Source: Arthrobacter sp. AQ5-05
Lineage (GTDB): Bacteria > Actinomycetota > Actinomycetes > Actinomycetales > Micrococcaceae
Assembly (NCBI RefSeq): GCF_003287975.1
Contig: NZ_QMKQ01000004.1
Location: 158,164 to 222,163, forward strand
Direction of reading: 5' to 3'
DNA length: 64,000 bases
Positions 60,042 through 64,000 of this stretch are shown in pieces. The notes beneath the pieces were generated by a model. It searched no databases, was not told the origin of the DNA, and worked only from the letters and a program-made list of their open reading frames with translations. Position numbers and translations under genes: made by a program. Every line of letters begins with the position of its first letter. Positions within the stretch are counted from its first letter, which is position 1.

Positions 60042-61523
60042 ATGGACACCCCGCTTTCCGCAAACGAGGACCCGGCACAGGCACAATCGGTGCGCTGGAG
60101 CGCGGTGGCGGGGATCGTCGGGTTCCTGGCCATCGTGGAGCTGACCAGCGGCATCCTGCAGGGCTACTACACGCCGCTGATCACCGACATCGCCCGCCAC
60201 CTGGGCATCCACGACGCCGACGTGAACTGGTTCGAGGCCGCCCAGCTGATGGTCTCCGCGCTGGCCGTCCCGCTGCTGGCCTCGCTGGGGGACATCTTCG
60301 GGCATAAGAAGATGCTGCTGCTTTCGGCCGTCGTCACCGCCATCGCCTCCTGGGCCGTGGTGTTCTCCGGGTCCTTCACCACCTTCCTGATCGCCTGGGC
60401 ATTCCAGGGCTTTTACGCGGTGTGGCTTCCGCTGGAGATCGCCATCGTCTTCTCCCGCGCCCGCAAGCTCGGTGTGCCCGGACCGATGACCCGGAGGGCC
60501 GCAGGGCTGCTGGTCGGCGCGCTGGAGTTCGGGGTGATCGGCGGGGCGTTGGCCGGCGGCGCATTGATCGGGGTGTTTGACGGGAACCTCGCGCTGACCA
60601 TGGCGATCCCCGCCGTCGCCACCACCCTGTGCATCTTCGCCGTGGCCTTCGGGGTGCCCGACGACGGGGACCGCAACGGGGCGAGGATCGATTCCGGGGG
60701 ATTCGCGTACCTGGCCGTGGGGCTGCTGCTGCTCACCAGCGGGTTGAGCTTCCTGCGGATCAACGGGCCTTCCAGTCCGCTGGTGTGGGCGTGCCTGGTG
60801 CTGGGGCTGGTGGTGCTCTACGTCTTCTACCGCCATGAGAACAAGCAAGACGATCCGCTGATCGATTTCACGGTGCTCTTCGCCCGGTCCATGTGGCCGG
60901 TGCAGCTGACCGCCGGGCTCTTCGGCGTCTCGGTGCTCGGCGCGCAGATCCCGATGAGCACCTTTGCCCGCACCGACCCGGGCGTGAACGGCTACGGCCT
61001 GGGCCTGAGCGCCTCCGGGGTGTCGGTCATCATCGGCGCCTACGTGCTGGCGCTGCTCATCGGGGCCCTGCTCTTCCCCGCCGCTGCCCGCTGGGCCGGA
61101 ACCCGGATGACACTTGTCGCCGCCAGCGCCCTGGTCGGGATCGGCTACCTGCTTTTCCTGCCGTTGCACGATTCACTGGCACAGGTGCTGGCGAACATGA
61201 TGATTGCCGGGATCGGCTCCGGGGCGCTGGTCGCCGCCCTGCCCGCGGCGGCTGCTGCCGCCGCGCCGTTCAACCGAACCGGCATGGCCACCGGGCTGAC
61301 CAACGCGATCAAGACCGTTGGCGGGTCCTTCGCCTCGGCGATCTTCGGGCTGGCGCTCATCGGGCAGGTGGCCGGTGCGGTCTCGGACGGGGCGGGCGAG
61401 GACTTCGCCGCACCGCTGGCCGGGTACATGATCGTATGGGCGATCTGCGGCGGCACAGCGATCGTTTGTGCGCTGGCCCTGTTCGCGGTGCCGCGCGATG
61501 CCCTGGAGGATGTTCGGGCCTGA
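60042..61523 (+). CDS. MFS transporter (DHA2-like, 14 helices)
   Basis: The 493-residue membrane protein has a helix-1 region VAGIVGFLAIVELTSGILQG, the motif-A loop GDIFGHKKMLLLSAVVTAIA and about 14 helices, resembling DHA2-type exporters. The substrate is unknown. TAGGCT (60030-60035) lies 6 bases before the ATG, a leaderless start. It is divergent from the LLM/MarR transcript and might share its regulator. Confidence 0.88.
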   Translation: MDTPLSANEDPAQAQSVRWSAVAGIVGFLAIVELTSGILQGYYTPLITDIARHLGIHDADVNWFEAAQLMVSALAVPLLASLGDIFGHKKMLLLSAVVTAIASWAVVFSGSFTTFLIAWAFQGFYAVWLPLEIAIVFSRARKLGVPGPMTRRAAGLLVGALEFGVIGGALAGGALIGVFDGNLALTMAIPAVATTLCIFAVAFGVPDDGDRNGARIDSGGFAYLAVGLLLLTSGLSFLRINGPSSPLVWACLVLGLVVLYVFYRHENKQDDPLIDFTVLFARSMWPVQLTAGLFGVSVLGAQIPMSTFARTDPGVNGYGLGLSASGVSVIIGAYVLALLIGALLFPAAARWAGTRMTLVAASALVGIGYLLFLPLHDSLAQVLANMMIAGIGSGALVAALPAAAAAAAPFNRTGMATGLTNAIKTVGGSFASAIFGLALIGQVAGAVSDGAGEDFAAPLAGYMIVWAICGGTAIVCALALFAVPRDALEDVRA

Positions 61524-61678
61524 CCGTTAACGAAGTAACCCCAAGACCAGGGCCTCGGGGTTCTCGGTGTATCAGCAAGCGATCCTTGTCCGCTGCGTTC
61601 AGCAACTGCTCTCGCGTGATGGAGCGCATGCTGCAACGCGCACAACAATCATTCGCGGATACCTCCGCACCTTGGTGG

Positions 61679-61722
61679 AAAACGGGCCGTGTTGCCGGGA
61701 AAAGCTCCGGCGACACGGCCCG
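61679..61722 (-). terminator. Terminator of the secreted-repeat-protein gene
   Basis: Read on the minus strand, a 16-bp stem (61707-61722 with 61683-61698, one G-U pair) is followed by TTTT (61679-61682). It also stands opposite the end of the MFS gene and may act in both directions. Confidence 0.75.
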
Positions 61723-61750
61723 CAAGGATCAAGCGTGGTGGCGTTGTTGG

Positions 61751-63817
61751 TTAGCCAATGCGGCTGAGCGTTCCACAGCCGCTGGTCTTGAACCCCTTGG
61801 CGCCGGCCGGGATGTCGATGACGACGCGGCCCGAGGTGAAGTCGTTGTCGATGAGGTCGCGGAAGTGGCCGGTGAAGTCCCGGGATGTCTCCCAGTAGCA
61901 GGCGGAAGAGCCCTTGCCGCTGTAGAGTCCGGGCTTGATGTCGATGCCCACGCGGTAGGTGCCGTCCTTGGTGATCTTGGCGGCCTTGGCGCCGGAGGAT
62001 GGCACCGTGGTCCACTTGCCGCAGCCGCTGGTCTTGAAGCCCTTGTCGCCTGAAACGATCCGCACGTAGGTGTTGGCGGTGCCGAAGTAGTTGGCCTTGA
62101 TCTGGGAGAAGCTGCCGCTAAAGCCGCTGGTGCGCTCCCAATAGCAGCCCTTTCCCGATCCGGTGGCCTTGTAGAGGCCGGGCTTCACGTCCTTGCCCAC
62201 GCGATAGGTGCCGTTGCCCGACATCACGGTCTTGAGCGGAACCGGGATCGTGACAGCACCGCTGGTGGCGGACTTGTTGTCGTGGCCCTTCTTCTTGGCG
62301 GTGACCTTGACGCTGATCTTTCTTCCGTTGTCCGACGACGTGAGCTTGTACGAGGACTTGGTGGCCTTGGAAATGGACTTGCCGTTGCGCAGCCACTGGT
62401 AGGAGTACGAGGTCGGCCTCGGCGAGTACGATCCCGTGCTGGCCTTCAGGGTCTTGCCGGCCTTCTTGGTGCCGGAGACCTTGGGCGAGGACTTCACCGC
62501 AAAGGTTGGCTTTCCGATCTTCACGGTGTTCGAGTTCACGTTCATCTTGGAGTAGCCGGCGCGGGTGAAGGACATGCGCACCTGGTACTTGGCCCCGCTG
62601 TCCTTGGACGAGAGCTTGTGGCTCTTCTTCGTCGCCTTGGAGACCTTCTTGCCGTTCTTGTACCACTGGTAGGTGGCCTTGGCACCGGCGGGTGCCTTGA
62701 CCGAGGCGGAGATGGTGCTGCCCGATCGTGCCGTGCCGGAAATGGTCAGTTTGGATCCGGTTTTCAGGGTTCCGGCGGTGACCTTGCGCGCCGGCGAGGT
62801 GCGCTCCGTGGTGGGGTAGCCGCTTCGCTTGGCCGTGACGCGGACCTTGAGCGACTTGTTCACGTCGGCCGAGGTCGTGGCGAAGGTGGACTTCGTCGCG
62901 CCCTTGATGGCCGCGTTGTTGCGGTACCACTGGTAGCCAAACGTCGGAGCAGGGGACCACTTGCCGGTGGAGACCTTCAGCGTGTTGCCCACGCGCGTGG
63001 TGCCGGTGACCGACGGGGTGGGTGCCGCGGTGAACCTTGCGGCGGCGACGGAGCGTTCGGCGGAGAACTTCTCGAGGGTGGTGACACCGGCGGCCGTGGC
63101 GCGGGTGAGCACCTTGATCCTCTTGCCGACGTCGGTGGCCGCCAAAGTGTAGACCTGCTTGGTTGCCCCGGGGACCGGGGTGCCGTTGCGGAACCACTGG
63201 TAGGCGATCGTCGCCTTCGGGGCCCAGGAGCCGGCCGATGCGGTGAGCTTGTTGCCTGCCGTCGTCGTGCCGGAGAACGTGGGGGCAGGTGCCTTGGTGA
63301 ACGTGTTGGCCTTGACGATGCCCAAGTCGAACTTATCGACCCAAGACTTGCCTAGTACATCGTCCATTTGGACATGCACGGCCAGACGCTTGCCGATCGC
63401 CGAGACGGGGACGACAAAGTGGCTGCCCCCGATGATGTCCGAACCGAATTCCTCGCCCTCATGCCATTGGACGGGCTGTGTGACGCCATCGAGTAGCCAC
63501 TGGATTTCGCTTGACCAGGAGTGGCTCCAATCGGCGGCGGTCGGAAGGATGGACATTCCGGCGGTGACGAAACCGGGTTTGGGATACTCGGCAGGTTCGA
63601 CCAGTTCCGGAATCGGCTCCGGTTCCTCTTCGGAGCAGAAGTCGCTTGCCCAGTCGTATTCGCAGTCGTCGTTCAAATACGCGGGTTGGGCCGTGGCCGG
63701 CAGTGCCGAGGCGGTCAGCGAAACTGCTACGGCGGCAGCGGCCAGGAAGCCGAAAATTCGTTGTCGTATATTTGTGCGTGAAGTCAGGTCCCCACGCTGC
63801 GCGAGTGTTTGGTGCAT
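61751..63817 (-). CDS. Secreted protein with Ig-like repeats and a duplicated C-terminal module
   Basis: The 688-residue precursor begins MHQTLAQRGDLTSRTNIRQR and then a signal peptide (IFGFLAAAAVAVSLTASALP). An acidic stretch (CSEEEPEPIPELVEPAEYPK) is followed by a divergent domain and four Ig-like repeats of about 85 residues, each with YQWxRNGxxIxGATKxxxxL and a Dxxxxxxxxx(V/I)T strand pattern. Two copies of a 70-residue module close the protein (about 536-605 and 619-688), each GTYRVGxDxKPGLY, GCYWE or ACYWE and KGFKTSGCG, so each could hold one disulfide. No LPxTG anchor is seen. A role in surface binding is probable; the ligand is unknown. GGGGGA precedes the ATG at 63817. Confidence 0.8.
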   Translation of the reverse strand: MHQTLAQRGDLTSRTNIRQRIFGFLAAAAVAVSLTASALPATAQPAYLNDDCEYDWASDFCSEEEPEPIPELVEPAEYPKPGFVTAGMSILPTAADWSHSWSSEIQWLLDGVTQPVQWHEGEEFGSDIIGGSHFVVPVSAIGKRLAVHVQMDDVLGKSWVDKFDLGIVKANTFTKAPAPTFSGTTTAGNKLTASAGSWAPKATIAYQWFRNGTPVPGATKQVYTLAATDVGKRIKVLTRATAAGVTTLEKFSAERSVAAARFTAAPTPSVTGTTRVGNTLKVSTGKWSPAPTFGYQWYRNNAAIKGATKSTFATTSADVNKSLKVRVTAKRSGYPTTERTSPARKVTAGTLKTGSKLTISGTARSGSTISASVKAPAGAKATYQWYKNGKKVSKATKKSHKLSSKDSGAKYQVRMSFTRAGYSKMNVNSNTVKIGKPTFAVKSSPKVSGTKKAGKTLKASTGSYSPRPTSYSYQWLRNGKSISKATKSSYKLTSSDNGRKISVKVTAKKKGHDNKSATSGAVTIPVPLKTVMSGNGTYRVGKDVKPGLYKATGSGKGCYWERTSGFSGSFSQIKANYFGTANTYVRIVSGDKGFKTSGCGKWTTVPSSGAKAAKITKDGTYRVGIDIKPGLYSGKGSSACYWETSRDFTGHFRDLIDNDFTSGRVVIDIPAGAKGFKTSGCGTLSRIG

Positions 63818-63980
63818 TCTTCCCCCAGTGAAGTTTTCAAAAAATGGGCGCTCCATCAATTCGTGGGAGCGCCTGCGAGCTCCGTACAGACTATGCGCAG
63901 CGGCGGGTTTTCCGCTCTCCGTGGCGTCAAGATGACATACGTCCAAGTCACGGAGTTGTTGAGGAAGAAGATCGCTCGCC

Positions 63981-64000
63981 GGGGGGGGGGGGGGGGGGGG
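63981..64000. repeat. Run of 20 G at the window edge
   Basis: The last 20 bases are all G, preceded by CGCTCGCC. A homopolymer of this length is unusual for real actinobacterial DNA; it may be a contig-end artefact or a genuine poly-G tract. Confidence 0.9.

Noticed and set aside
1..64000. CRISPR arrays, tRNA or rRNA genes, insertion sequences
   Set aside because: No regular direct repeats with spacers, no cloverleaf-like segments and no transposase or terminal inverted repeats were found by reading.

Overview
The window is GC-rich, densely coded DNA with short intergenic gaps and strong G/C third-position bias. Gene content (NrtR-controlled nadABC plus a NifS-type desulfurase, DosR-like two-component genes, SPW-repeat and GAP-family membrane proteins, MndD-type homoprotocatechuate dioxygenase, many genes with a TAnnnT box 6-7 bases before the start codon) points to an actinobacterium, most likely Arthrobacter-like (Micrococcaceae). 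This is inference from gene families, not from a ribosomal marker; no rRNA, tRNA, CRISPR array, intact transposon or phage gene was seen.

Layout. 1-7.8 kb: partial MprF-like membrane protein and a divergent ADP-ribosylglycohydrolase-like protein facing the sbcD-sbcC exonuclease operon, then an MFS transporter. 7.8-12.4 kb: an aromatic-catabolism island with an IclR regulator, a flavin reductase (hpaC-like), a wrecked 4-hydroxyphenylacetate 3-hydroxylase (hpaB) and an MHS-type transporter. 12.4-18.8 kb: two phosphoribosyltransferase paralogues, a META lipoprotein, a wrecked ABC-F gene, a small stress membrane protein, a DHA2 exporter and a GAP-family protein. 19-21.8 kb: a NarL-type two-component pair and a frameshifted RibD-like reductase. 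21.9-26.9 kb: a minus-strand homoprotocatechuate meta-cleavage operon (FAH-RraA fusion, GntR regulator, HpaE dehydrogenase, HpaD dioxygenase). 27.4-30 kb: a duplicated CxPWCxxH protein, an alpha/beta hydrolase and two decayed genes (ABM monooxygenase, ArsR-like).

30-35.9 kb is the NAD operon nrtR-nadA-nadB-nadC-nifS with overlapping stops and starts. 35.9-44.9 kb is mixed: a TOPRIM protein, a PD-(D/E)XK-like protein of lower GC, an M20 peptidase, a SnoaL-like protein, acetyltransferases, a DosS/DosR-like pair whose regulator lies in the same open frame as an HD hydrolase domain, DUF3592 and DUF488 proteins. 44.9-51.5 kb is a sugar-use locus: a minus operon of PfkB kinase, binding protein and two permeases, divergent from a DeoR regulator and a family-4 glycosidase. 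51.7-64 kb: YbdK-type ligase with a zinc-ribbon protein, an intact ABC-F ATPase, a VanY-like peptidase, small membrane and DUF proteins, a MarR-LLM oxidoreductase pair with a candidate operator, an MFS transporter and a secreted Ig-like repeat protein. The window ends in 20 consecutive G.

Two themes stand out. First, ring-cleavage genes for homoprotocatechuate are intact while the hydroxylase that would make it from 4-hydroxyphenylacetate is broken by several lesions; other small genes nearby (ABC-F, RibD-like, ABM, ArsR-like) are also decayed, so this chromosome segment shows local gene loss. Second, many start codons lie 6-7 bases after a -10-like hexamer and have no ribosome binding site, indicating widespread leaderless transcription.
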